DNA of 64,000 nt, from positions 1,789,501 to 1,853,500 of the forward strand of contig CP126204.1 in assembly GCA_030272155.1 (NCBI GenBank), in the 5' to 3' direction. Positions 22,086-36,168 of this stretch are shown here, in pieces (the first letter of the stretch is position 1; every line of letters starts with the position of its first letter). A model generated the notes under the pieces. It had not been told where the DNA came from. It worked only from the letters and a program-made list of their open reading frames with translations, and made no database searches. The position numbers were made by a program, and so were the translations under genes. The stretch comes from Tetradesmus obliquus. Taxonomy: Eukaryota > Chlorophyta > Chlorophyceae > Sphaeropleales > Scenedesmaceae.

Positions 22086-22850
22086 CGGGTCAGCATAAAT
22101 GCGTGTGGCGGCGGTGCTGCTGCGCCCAACACAAGCTGCGAGGCTGCCTTGCTACTTGCCGACTGTCTGCACCCCGCGGTTGCAGCCATTGAATGACAGC
22201 GTCTGTTGCAGAGAGGGCTGTGCATCAGCCTGCATGCCACGTCAGCACAAACTGCAATACACCCGACGGATGGCCGCAGCGCTGCTGTGAAGCCGCGCGC
22301 AGCTGCAAGGCTGCTGCCTACCTACAGCGTGCATTACAGCCTTGCATCCCTGCGTTGTATTCCAGCTGAGCATATGAGCTGTGCAGGAATGCAATGCCAG
22401 CGTTGTGCGTTGTGCACCGCTGGTTGGCAGTCAGCAGCTGGCTGGTCCTGTGGCAGATTGACCATTGGCAATTGGCAATTGCAGCGGCGTCTACTGCGGC
22501 AGCTCATTTGTGCCACGTGGCTGCAGTGCGCCCGAGCTTGTTGCATGCATGGTGTCTGCTGTTGCTTGCGCTGCTAGATCCAGCAGTTGCTGTAGCTCAA
22601 AAACTTGGTTGATGGGCTGCCATGTGCTGCGCTGCTGCAAGCAAAAGCAGCTGGGGCAAACTTGTGTGGGATGCTGCGGCCTGTGGCTGAGAGCAGCAGC
22701 AGGTTTGCTGCACTCTGTGGGCGAGCATGACGAGCAGCAGCAGGTATGCTGCACTCCCTGTGGGCAAGCATGCTGATTGGAATGAGGAGGCCTTTTAGGA
22801 GGCACACCAGCTCTGCCAATGCACGGTGACTGCCTGTGTTAGCTGCTGTT

Positions 22851-22990
22851 GCTGCTGTAGCAGATTGTGCGCTGCTGTAGCAGATTGTGCGCTGCTGTAG
22901 CAGATTGTGCGCTGCTGTAGCAGATTGTGCGCTGCTGTAGCAGATTGTGCGCTGCTGTAGCAGATTGTGCGCTGCTGTAGCAGATTGTGC
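22851..22990 (+). repeat. 20-bp minisatellite, 7 perfect units
   Basis: Seven identical units of GCTGCTGTAGCAGATTGTGC. The absence of any divergence implies recent expansion or homogenisation. Confidence 0.95.
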
Positions 22991-23581
22991 GTGCGTAGAT
23001 TTCATGCATAGTTGCTTTCGGCTGTGATCAGCCCCGGTAGGTGATCTGCGGGGTGTGAAAACCTTGTGTGGTGTGTGTTGCGTGATCCCTGTTTCATCGT
23101 TCTCAGCATGCTGCATATAGTCATCAGCATGCTGGCTTACACACCTCAACGTGTGTCTAGAAAAAGGGCCTTGATGGGCCTAGCTTGTGCATGTTGTGCT
23201 GACACATAGCCGTGGACTGATTAGGCGCAGTCAGTTGCATGTTTGCTCAGTCATCCAGCTGATCCCAGGGGCAACGGGTGATCGCGTGCGCCGCTGCGGA
23301 TCTTTTGTGCCAGCACATCAACTCAAAAAGGCTTGTCAGTAGCTGTCGCACAGGTGTAGCAGTAGCGTACAATGCATAGCGTGATGCCTGCATTCGGACA
23401 TGACTGACTTACAAGTACTGCTGCAGCAAGGCTGCAAGCAGTACTGCAGCCATCAATCCGTATGACGTGACTTGCCTGCCGCAGAGCAGCAGCTACACAC
23501 AGTGCAGCATATGCAGCATGGTGATTGCGTTGTTGCTTGGTGGTCAGAGCTCACCTACCAGCCCGACCTGTATTGCTGCAT

Positions 23582-24661
23582 TAGTGTGGAGGTGAAGCGT
23601 ATTGTGTTGCTGTCGTGTGTTCGACCAATCGTGGAGTATGGTGCTGAAGTTTGGTACCCTCCGCTGTCTGGTGGTCAGGTGTTGTTGGGCAAGATTGACA
23701 AGTTGCAGGTTGATATCATCAGGAGTGCTATGAGGTGTGGCAAAGAGAACCCAGTTGTACCTGGTTTGCTAGCTGAATGGGGTGTGAAGCCGCTGCATAT
23801 GTGGCTACACCAGCGCACAGTGGAGTATTACTTCAGGGTACAGCGTATGCCTGTATCCAGATTGCCTAAGCAGGTTGTTTCTGCAGAATGGCGGGCCCAG
23901 GGCGGTGCTACGCTGCTAACCGGCTGGCAAAAGTATGTACACAGCCTTTTGTGCAAATATGGTGTCAATGTTGCAGTTGCGTCCGGGTCGGCTAAGGAGT
24001 GCAAGAATCACATCAGGCGGCAGGTGGCATCCATCTATGCTGATGTGGCGGCTGATGCTGCCAGCAAGAAATCGGCTTTTGGTACTTACGTCACTCACGT
24101 GCATAAAACTCATGTTGATTCTATGCGTTTCAAGGCACCTAGGCCGTTTTTGTATTCAGGTTGTCCTTCACGTGGTATCGAGCTCCTGATGCGAGTTCGT
24201 CTGCGCTGCTTGTGTGTGCATGCACGTACAAGCAAATATGGTGGCCGTTGGGCCAATCCTACCACTGTCTGTCCTGCATGCGGTTCTGCTACTGAGACTT
24301 TGTCCCACTTTGTTTTGGAGTGTCCTGATACCGCTGATTTGAGGGAATCTATGTACGCAGAGCTGCGAAGGCTGCCAGGTTGCGCTGAAAAACTGCGCAC
24401 TTTATTGGCCATGACTGACCCCTCTGCCATGGTGTTGCGTTTTGTTTCTGACGATGTTTGGGGTGGATCTGGTGTTTGCAGGTTGGCTGCTCGGCTGATT
24501 GCTGACTACCTTGTTCTTGCCTGGAATCACAGGAATGTCTGCAAGCTAGATAATGAAATAGTGCTTCCTCCCCTTCCCCCTTCGCCTGTTCATTCAGCCG
24601 CTCCTGTGGGGCGCGGGGCCGATGGCGACGTTGCTATGGCTTAAATGGTAACATGATGATG
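23582..24661 (+). mobile_element. 5'-truncated non-LTR retrotransposon (LINE), 1.08 kb
   Basis: The element is bounded by 10-bp direct repeats ATTGCTGCAT at 23572-23581 and 24662-24671, and ends in an (ATG)n-type tail after the stop. It encodes only the C-terminal end of ORF2: the thumb-side motif RPIVEYGAEVW, then a C-x2-C-x8-H-x4-C cysteine-histidine knuckle near the end, typical of LINE ORF2 C-termini. The frame is intact from the truncation point to the stop at 24644. The open frame extends upstream to 23472, but that part is flanking DNA, not element. The copy cannot be autonomous: the endonuclease and catalytic RT motifs are absent. Confidence 0.85.
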
Positions 24662-24840
24662 ATTGCTGCATGGGGGCAGCAGCAGCAGCAGCAGCAACCC
24701 CTAGGTGTCAGCTGCTGCATTGTATCATGCAGGCTGCTGCTGCTGCCTCAAAGCCAGTGCGGCGCAGGTTGCCGCATGCTGCGCGTTGTTCCGCTTTATA
24801 AGTGGCAGCAGGGCGGGCCGTGCCTGCTGCATGACGTGCA

Positions 24841-25020
24841 TGCAGTCCTGCAATGCTGCATGCAATCCTGCGATCCGGTATGCAATCCTGCAATCCGGTA
24901 TGCAATCCTGCAATCCTGTGCGCAATTTTGCAATCCGGTATGCAATCCTGCAATCCTGCATGCTATCCTGCAATCCGGTATGCAATCCTGCAATCCGGTA
25001 TGCAATCCTGCAATCCTGCA
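24841..25020 (+). repeat. 20-bp minisatellite, 9 units
   Basis: Nine units in exact 20-bp register, of the form TGCAATCCTGCAATCCGGTA with CCTGCA and CCGGTA variants. The flanks 24672-24840 and 25021-25323 hold a short CAG tract (24678-24696), an (ATGA)n run near 25097-25112, and no recognisable gene. Confidence 0.95.
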
Positions 25021-25323
25021 TGGCCCCCTGCTGTTGCTGCGAGGTAAAAAGCCGTTGGCAACCCGCGGCTGCTTGACCGTTGCTGGCATGCGAGCTGAAT
25101 GAATGAATGAATGAGCTACGCGTGGTGTGTTAAAACTCGCCACCCGCGTAAGTTAAGGGAGGGTGTGTGTGTGACGATGAGGATACCCCATGCGCCTTCA
25201 CACCTCCTACCATCCTCACTGATCCCTAGGGTTCAGCAAGGTACCCGTGGGGCCATTAGGTATTGTCACTTCTTCCTTTTGACTGTGGTTCTGTGGTGTG
25301 GGGTAAAACCATGGCAGGGGCGT

Positions 25324-25760
25324 TTAGCCCTGTAACCTTAGGCTTGGTGCCAATTGGCACAAGCTTGCAAGCTTGTGCTGCAGTAGAACGCGCCGGTGTT
25401 TCCACATGTCCCCCACTGCTTCTATTGACTTAAAGTGAAGTCGTCGGAGCAGACTATCAAGAGAGTGTCCTTTCACGCCGAGATTTGCTGATAATTGCGC
25501 AATTATTATGCTTGCCAACGTTCTTGTAGATCGCGCCGCCAACTCCCAGCAGGAGAACGCAGTGCTTCACGTCCGCCCCCGGGTCATACTTCTGGAGATT
25601 TTCTACTAGGTTCCTGTGCTGCTGAATGGCTCTCGCTTCTTGGTCCTCAGGCTTGGTGTCCCTGCAGTACTTGATTTCCACACACTGACAGCAGTATATT
25701 CGCGACGACGGGCCTTGCGATTGAAATTGTAGAGAAACGCGTCTGGTATGCTTTGTTTTT
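25324..25760 (-). pseudogene. Retroelement ORF fragment with ExK-type endonuclease motif, frameshifted
   Basis: Two overlapping minus-strand frames appear to be one broken reading frame. The upstream part carries VEIKYCRDTKPEDQ, a PD-(D/E)xK-like E-x-K motif, then a run ending LLLGVGGAIY. Near 25505 the frame shifts, and the continuation LGVKGHSLDSLLRRLHF follows in another frame. I recall this arrangement (ExK motif, then LLGVxGxIY, then LLxxLH) from retroelement proteins of volvocine algae, but cannot confirm it without a search. The fragment has no start and no complete domain. Confidence 0.45.
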
Positions 25761-26640
25761 GTAGTTTCTGTCTGACCTTTTTGGGTATGTTCGCCGGTAG
25801 CGCCGTTGCTGGATGGCATGCGGGCTGCACTGTTAACAGTACAACGTTGCTGCAACGTTGCTGCAACGTTGCTGTTGAGCAGAGCATCTGCACCTGGTGT
25901 TTGCATGGTGGTTGCTTGGGTGGATGCAGTGCAGTGATGTGTGCTGCTGGCACGTTGAGTTTGGGCGCAGCTGCTGGTATGGCAGTTCTGTTATTGCCCA
26001 ATGAGCCTGTCATTGGCTCGACAAACGGGTTGTGTTACCGGCGTGTGGGCGGTCATATTGAGGTGGGTATCATTGGTGGGGGCAGCGACTCGGCCGGGGT
26101 GCCTGTATGCTATTTTGTATAAGGCTCGAGCTCATTGCGCTTTCAACTTGAGGCACACCCGCCTCTTGAGCGCATGCTACACCAGCACGCGCATGCGGAA
26201 TTGCCTGCGGCGGAAGCTGCAAGCGAGTCTCACTGCGCTGTGAGTGGGTGTCACTGCCGGCGTTACCTTTATGCACGGGCAACAACAGCAGAGCAGGTAT
26301 GGGCTCCATCCGCTCATTTGGGTCGCATCGGCGCCGGGCGGCACGGTTGCACACAAAAGGATTATTCCTTTGGGGCTTCAGGAGTGAAGCATTTGATCCT
26401 CAGCTGTCGTGTGGGCTTGCTAATAACATGGCTGCTGCCGTAGTGATGCAAGGAGGTGGGAGGCGCTGATTGACGCAGATCCAATCAGCAGCAGCCAGGC
26501 CGCTGCGAGAAACACAGCAAGGCTCGACTGCTGAGGGGTCGTTTTGTTGCTGGGGGGCTGTTTTATGGTCGTTGTGTTGCTGGGGGCGTACAAGCAAACC
26601 AATTGAATGCATGGTTGATACACACACGAAGGCTGCCAAG

Positions 26641-29340
<2,700 letters not shown>

Positions 29341-29357
29341 GTGCAATGGTGTGACCT

Positions 29358-29404
29358 CATCATCATGTTACCCATCAAGCCATAGCAATCAGTCAATAGG
29401 TCAT
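29358..29404 (-). mobile_element. Very short LINE 3'-end insertion (47 bp), minus strand
   Basis: Reverse-complemented, it reads GCTATGGCTTGATGGGTAAC followed by (ATG)n, as at the end of the 46071-46192 copy. It is flanked by CAATGGTGTGACCT (29344-29357) and CAATGGTATGACCT (29405-29418), a 14-bp duplication with one mismatch. Confidence 0.8.
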
Positions 29405-29825
29405 CAATGGTATGACCTATTAGCAGTGGTCAGCAGCTGCAGCAGGGGCAGCTGCCCCTTGTACGACAAACATACCAGCGACCGTAATTCTACTGCTAGC
29501 CTGCACACGCTCGAGCATCCCTGCCGCATCATGCTGCGCAGCTGCCGCGGTGAGGTCAGCAGCTGCATGACAGATGCTGGCCTGCAGATCTGCAAATGTA
29601 GATCAGATCTGCTGATCTAGATCAGATGCAGATCTTAGCCAAGCTTGCCTACAGCATCAAGCATTGTCACCACAGTAAAAAAGCTACGCAGATCAGCTGC
29701 ACAGCTACGTCGCTGGGATCCGCTGGTGCCCCTGTTAGCACAAAAAAAGATAATAAATCCCAGCAGCTGCAGATCTACTGCTGGCCTGCAAATCACATGC
29801 AGATTGCAGCCATGCTGGCCTGCAT

Positions 29826-30600
29826 ATGATGATCGCCATCATCACCACCATCATATCACCATTCAACGCATATCAACTGCAGATCTCAGCCACAATCACT
29901 GCCCAAAGTATGCCGTTTCAAACACTTCGAAATGCTCGAACCCTGCTGCATTGTGTCCAACAGGCAGCAGCCCGTGAGGAGCACATGCGGCTAGCTAAAA
30001 AAGCAGTACAGTTGAAAGGCAGTGCAGCTGAACAGCAGTACATCTAATAGGCAGTACAGCTGAAAGGCAGCACAATCAATAAGCAGCACTGCCACCATAT
30101 TGTGCCGTGCATATCATGCAGTACAACACAAATGCTAGGCAGTACAGCGACGGTAGCTGTGACTGATCAATACAGCATATATATATATATGCTGTGCCCA
30201 GGCTTCTGGCCAGCGGACAGCCCACACGGCCCAACTGAGATCGAAATCGCCAACCCTGGCATCATATAGACTGTTAGCAGTGGATCGTCCCTGCCGCTCA
30301 CTGCGCACATACTGCGCTAGGATCAGCTGCCGGGCAGCCCTCCCAAATGACGGGAAACCAGAGGCTGCAGATCCACTGCTGGGATGAAGATCTGATCATC
30401 ACCACCATCATATCACCATTCAACGCAGATCTCCCTGCCAAAGTGTGCCCATTCACACACTATCTGTGAACACTATCAGATGCTCAGACCCTGCTGCATT
30501 GTGTCCAACAGGCAGCAGCCCGTGAGGAGCACATGCGGCTAGCTGTAAAGCAGTACAGCTGAAATGCAGTAAATTATATAGGCAGTACATCTGTTTAGCA
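29826..30600 (+). repeat. Dispersed direct duplication (~200 bp, two copies)
   Basis: The segments 29826-30030 and 30382-30570 share ATCATCACCACCATCATATC, then a diverged middle, then CCCTGCTGCATTGTGTCCAA and the following 40 bases. Between them are degenerate GCAGTACAGCTGAAAGGCAG repeats and a perfect 24-bp AT-core palindrome at 30172-30195. No coding function is seen. Confidence 0.8.
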
Positions 30601-31585
30601 GTACAGCTGACACGGGCCACATATGATAGGCAATACAGCTGACATAGCACTGCGCGCGCCGCTGTAACTCAGTCGCTCAGTGCACATGCTACGCAGAGCT
30701 GGAGGTGGCCCATGCACAATGCACATGTGCCACAATGCACATGTGCACATGTGCCAAGGCTTCTGGCAATATGGCAGCCCACACGGGCGAAGTGAGTCTT
30801 GATCGCAAAGAAGCAAAGCAAAACAAGATCTGTGACAGCCAGCAGCCCACATAGACTGCAATAATCGAGGCTTTATGCAAGCGCACACAGCCTACACAGC
30901 ACTCCGGTGCCATACCAGCATCTTCAGCATTGCGACACTGCAGCACAATCTGCAGTGCGCGTCAGTGTGTCATGTGTATGACTGCCACATATCACTGGGT
31001 GTGATGTAACATACGGTATCTCAGTTTCAGTGCGCCATCAGCAGCAATGAACAGCTTCAGCACAGATCCAGCTGCGTGAGCGCAGCCCGCAGAACTCTGC
31101 ACATGCGTGACGGCCCCTGCGCCGCAGCCCAAGTAACAACAGCTGCAGCACAGTTCCAGTCGCCTCAGCGCAAACGCAGAGTTCTTACACATATGTCCTG
31201 CTTTTACCACACAGTCACGCAGATGCAACTGAACAAACACAGCACCCTCCCTGCATATGCCCTTCGACAGTATAATCCACATCTGACAACGCGACGTGCA
31301 ACATCACAGGACATGTATGTAACCTAATGCGTGTGTTGTGGCATGGCACATATGTGACACGCATGTTATGACATAACACACAGCACACCTACAGCGGCAG
31401 CTGACAGCTTGCACGCCTTAGTGCATAACTGGCAGGCCAAACAGGCCTGATGCATATGTACATTTCAGAATGATATAGGTTGCGAGGCCATACGATACAT
31501 ACCATACGTAACCAGCTTGTACTGGGTAGATACTGCAACACAATCGTCGCCTGGGGTTGCCATTACACATCTCCAGAGGCTCCTC

Positions 31586-31775
31586 TTGAGCTGCTTCTTT
31601 CAGCCAGCAGCAGCAGCTGCTTTCCTAAAGGCCATCCTCAACAGCAGCAGCTGCTTTCTAAAGAGAGCCATCCTCAACAGCAGCAGCAGCTGCTTTCTTA
31701 AGAGCCATCCTCAGCAGCAGCAGCAGCTGCTTTCTCAAGAGCCATCCTCAACAGCAGCAGCAGCAGCAGCAGCAG
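31586..31775. repeat. ~37-bp tandem repeat with CAG core
   Basis: Four to five units containing GCCATCCTCAACAGCAGCAG and CTGCTTTCTTAAGA, starting near 31631, 31667, 31704 and 31741. No flanking gene is recognised between 30601 and 32200. Confidence 0.8.
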
Positions 31776-32300
31776 GCACCCCGGTGAGCCCCATCAGCCC
31801 TGGCGGGCACAGCAGCTGCTGCCGCTGCCTCCTGCATACGTCAAGCAGCGGGCAGTGGGACTCACAGTCAGTGCAAGCAGCCATGACAATATGGTCCAAC
31901 TGGTTCTAGTTCATCTGTATACAACACACCAGGATCTGCCAGCCTCAATGATGTGCAGTTGTTGAGGTACCTTGCACAGAGAGCTGGGGCACCAGGTTTG
32001 AAGCTGCACGCGTGCTAGCCTGCTGACAGGCTGAACAGAGACCAACGGCTGCTTGCTGCCAGGCAAGCAACTGTCAAAAAAGCGTGGTAGTGCTGTCTGC
32101 GGCTGCTGACGCTGCACACAATCCAAACCATATGTGCCTGTGCTGCAAACGTAGCGCAATGAATCATATAGCTAGAGAGCTCTTGCTCTATGAGAGCGCA
32201 GCATTCTTCTCACCAATGCGCCTGGTGCTGCTTCAAAGCCTGTGCTTGGCGGCGCCGCTGCTGCTGACCGCCCTGCTGTTGCTTTGCGGCAGCACCCTCC

Positions 32301-32351
<51 letters not shown>

Positions 32352-32418
32352 AAGCCTGCTGCTTTGGGTTGTTGCTCTGAAGTGGTCAGCAGCTCTATCA
32401 GGGGCCCCACTGAAAGCA

Positions 32419-32451
<33 letters not shown>

Positions 32452-32789
32452 GCGCAGTAAGCACAGAGGAAGCCGTCAGGTGCTGGTGCAGGGACCCGTG
32501 ACTAGCACGTGGTGACCCGCGTTGCAATGAGTGGCTCGGCAGACAGGCACTACCGACTGAACAGTGAGGGTGCCAAGGTTATGCAGCTTCAGCAGCAGCA
32601 GCAGCAGAGGTGCCTTGAACAATGCACGAGGGCCAGGCTGCAAGAAGCACGATGAACCCAAAGCACCGCAAGCTGCACCCGCAGCGCAGCAAGCTGTTGA
32701 CAGACAGTTTGCATATGGCATGTAAGCATCCTGAGCACTCTCGATCGAAATGGGCGTCGAAATCATCTCAGCTGTGTAGTCAACACAAC

Positions 32790-33014
32790 CTCACTGCGTG
32801 GCACAAAAGGGAAGCGCGGAGGAGCATACACACGCACACACAACTTCACAGCATGAACTCTGCACGCACTGCGCGGCAGAAAAGGACAGCTCGCAATGAG
32901 CATGCACACGCGCACGCAGCTACTTCGATCAACCTGCTTCGCTTGCACATGCGTACAAGCAAATATTTTACACCCTCACTGTCAGCAACTTCACACTGTG
33001 AATTCCGCACTCAC
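32790..33014 (-). repeat. Copies of the coiled-coil gene exon 5 end
   Basis: The exon end encoding MLIASFPFVPR plus the donor and intron (gtgagtgcgg...) is repeated near 32860-32905 and, shorter, 32795-32825. The copies carry deletions. A poly-Q open stretch at 32210-32527 (minus) could be a terminal exon, but I see no supporting splice phase. Confidence 0.7.
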
Positions 33015-33468
33015 TGCGCGGCACGAAGGGGAAGCTCGCGATGAGCATGCGTGCGATCTGCAGCCGCGTAAGGCTGTTGCAGTAGAACTGCAGCAGCAGC
33101 CCTGCAGCTGCCGTCCAACCCGCCATGTGCTGAGTCAACAGCCGCTCCAATGCTTCTCTAGATGCTGCTGCAGCCGTCATTTGCGCAACAGCAGCAGCAG
33201 CAGCACTGCAAGGCTTGCTGCTGCTGCTGCTGCCGGTGCACACCTGGCGGCTGCTGGTGGTTACTTGTAGGACAGCAAAACCCTGCTGCTGCTGCTGCTC
33301 AGTGGGGTCTGTGGACTTCGCCACTGCTGCCGCCAGCTGCTGCTGCTGCTGCTGCACCTTCCCCAGCAGCCGCCAGAACTGCTGGTAGGCCAGCTGCAGC
33401 TGTGACACCTGCTCTGGAGTGAGCTGGATGCGCTCGTTCACCTGCGGCAGCAGCAGCAATGTGTCGGG

Positions 33469-33523
<55 letters not shown>

Positions 33524-34589
33524 GCAGCACTAGATCTGAGCTGGCAGGCATGGCAGCGCTGCAGCTGGGACACCTGCTCGGGAGTGAGCTGGATGCGCCC
33601 ATTCACCTGCGCCAGCAGCAGCAGCAGCAGCAGCAGCAAAGTTTCAGCAGGAGCAGCAGCAGCTACGTGTCAGGGGCAGCAGCAGCAGCAGCAGTGAGCC
33701 TGGCTTTGTACTACATCTGAGCTGGCAGGCATGGCAGCACTTTGCACATGCAGCAGCCTCCACCCACCAGCTGCCAGTGCGCTGTCGGCACGAGCAGCAG
33801 CAGCAGCTATGTGTCAAGGGCAGCAGGAGCAGCAGCAGCAGCAGCAGCGGCAGCAGCGGCAGCAGCAGCAGCGAGCTTGACTTCACACAAGAACTGAGCT
33901 GGCTGCCATGGCAGCACTTGCACATGCCCTTCTGCATGCTAAACAAACAGACCAACACGTCATAGATGAGCCAGCGTCCACGGACGCTGCAGCAGCATCC
34001 ACCCACCAGCTGCCAGTGCGCTGTCGGCACGCAATCGGTGCACTCCCCAGTCACCAGGTTATAACGCGTCACTTGGCGCACAGGCATGGGGTTGAACAGG
34101 ATGCCGAGGTTTATCATTGTGGCAAAGTCATCGACGACTGCATCAATCTCACGGAGCGTCTCCTGCTCTGCTGCAGCCTGCTGCTGCTCATGCTGCAACG
34201 CTGCTGCATCATCTAGCTCCTCATCGTCATGCCACTGCTGCTGCTGCTGCTGCTGCGAAGGTGCAGCACATGGTAACCCTAGGGTGTAACCGCTGCCACC
34301 GCTGCCGCTGCCGCTGCCGCTGCCAGCTGCCGGCGCTGCCGCAGCTGCAGCCCCTGCTGCAGGTGACGCGGCAATGGATTCATCGGCAGCGGCAGCAGCA
34401 GCAGCAGCAGCGCTGCCGCCTGCCTCCAGCCGCCCCAGCAGCTCCATCAGCAGGCATAATCGCATCACCAGATTACTGTAGTAATCCGACCAGTCCTGCA
34501 TGCCCCATGACAGCGCACGCTCCCACTGCGCTGAGCTAGCCGCCATCATCAGGCCATGCACATACTGATGGCCAGGCTCAGCCTCTCCC

Positions 34590-34627
<38 letters not shown>

Positions 34628-34969
34628 AGTACGGCCGCCGTTAGGCCATTCTGCTGTGTCATCGGCGGTACATTGTACTGCCTTCAATGCAGGTTGATGG
34701 TGGCTGCATGTTGCTGCAGCAGCAGCAGAACTCGGGCCTGAGCTGCTGCTCTTGGAACTGTTGGCTGCTTGGCGGTACATGTCCATGCCAGCCCACTGCT
34801 GCTGCTGCTGCTGCTGCTGCTGGGGGATGTTGAGGGGGATCTGCTGCTGCTGGCAGGCCAGCATGCTCTGCAGCTGCTGCTGCCGGGCGCATGGCGCTGC
34901 TGCTAGCTCAATCAGCATGTCTTGAAGCTCCGGCAGCAGCACGTCACACTCGTCATCCAATGCGGCACA

Positions 34970-35003
<34 letters not shown>

Positions 35004-36168
35004 GGTACGTGTGTCTCGCTGCTTACTCCCCGGGACGCAGCAGCAGCTGCTGCCGCAGCAGAAGCATTGCTGGCAGCAGCGCCTGCAGTGTCCCCACTGC
35101 TGGTCCCCCCAGCTGCTGCTGCTGCTGCTGCTGCTTGTGGTGCTGTCGGCTGTGCTGCCGTGCCGCCTGGCTGCTCCTGCAGCAGCAGGAGCTCCAGCTG
35201 CTCTGTTGCTGCACGCTGCATGGCCTGCACCTGCTGCAGGTGCTGCAGGTGATTCTCTTGCTGCAGCACCAAGTCCACAAGCACCTGCGTGGCAACATAA
35301 TCACAAACATGTTACTGAATCGATATCAGCTCTTCAAGTTATGATTAACCAATGCATCGTCAGGGAGCCAATGTATCTGTGTGAGATGCATGCGGCTGAT
35401 GTGGTGCCTGTGGAGGCAACTTAGTTACTGCTGGGCTGCTACAGCCAGGCTGCTACAACCTGCCGGCAGCAGAGGGCTGCTACAGCCAGGCTGCTACAAC
35501 CCTGCCGGCAGCATAGGGCTGCTACAGCCAGGTGATGCAGGAGAGGCAGGCAACGTTTTCCTGCAAGCCTGCTGTGGTGACAGTTGGAGACGCCAGATGC
35601 TGCGCTCGCACCAGTTGCACGTCACAGTGTGACAGCTGAGCGTGTCAAAAGTCCCGCTGTTGTGCAGCAGGTTTGGCGCTGCCTGCCTGGTGCTGCAGCA
35701 TTTCCTGCTGCAAATGCCTGGCTTGCCCCAACAGCTGCTGTAACAGTACAACGCTAAATCCAGTAGGGCCTTCTGCTGCTGCTGTTACTGATGCTGCTGT
35801 TGCCGCTGCCAGGCGCCTCACTAGCTGACAAGCTGGTAGATCAAAGCAGGTCAACATAGCAGCATGCCTAGACAACTGCTTACCGACTCCCTGCCCAACA
35901 GAGCCGATCTCCTGACCTCCAGCTGTGCTACTGCATCAAGCCGCTCCTGTATCAGCGCCTCAAGCTTCTTGACGCTGCTGGTATAGCTGCATGTCATTAG
36001 TAATTTGCATGATCGTCAGCATTTATTTCACTTGCGGCGAGGGCTACAGCATAGCTCAGGCTCCTGCGGAGGTGCACGTGCTGATCCCCGGGCTTACCTG
36101 TTGCCGCGCCTTTTCTGCACTCCCTTGCCTCCATTGCCGAAGATATCCGCAGCTTGCGAAGCTTCCAT
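33015..36168 (-). CDS. Coiled-coil, poly-Q/poly-A protein (possible algal transcription regulator), 3' end unresolved
   Basis: Model: exon 1 complement(36098..36168), exon 2 complement(35884..35986), exon 3 complement(35687..35824), exon 4 complement(34007..35284), exon 5 complement(33015..33441), about 670 residues before the unresolved last exon. The protein starts MEASQAADIF, then KRRGNSYTSSVKKLEALI, a short basic stretch leading into a coiled coil, as in bZIP-like proteins, though a canonical N-x7-R basic region is missing. Exon 4 is low complexity (Ala, Gln, Ser, Gly) with an embedded ordered part around MINLGILFNPMPVRQ. Exon 5 carries LTPEQVSQLQLAYQQFW and ends with LTRLQIARMLIASFPFVP, a pattern I associate with green-algal bZIP-type regulators. 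Exon 3 would need a GC donor (cag|gcaggc). Function is not established. Confidence 0.5.
33445..33800 (-). repeat. Copies of coiled-coil gene exon 5 start and exon 4 end
   Basis: The exon 5 start (VNERIQLTPEQVSQLQ) is repeated near 33550-33606 (VNGRIQ...), and its CHACQLR intron-side sequence again near 33705-33735. The exon 4 end (TAHWQLV-type) is repeated near 33765-33785. All sit in the intron between 34006 and 33442, which is filled with CAG/CTG tracts. Confidence 0.75.

Noticed and set aside
22851..22990. CRISPR-like array
   Set aside because: Units are contiguous and identical with no unique spacers, and the DNA is eukaryotic nuclear.
23472..23581. N-terminal extension of the LINE ORF
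   Set aside because: It lies outside the target-site duplication, so it is flanking DNA that happens to be open in frame.
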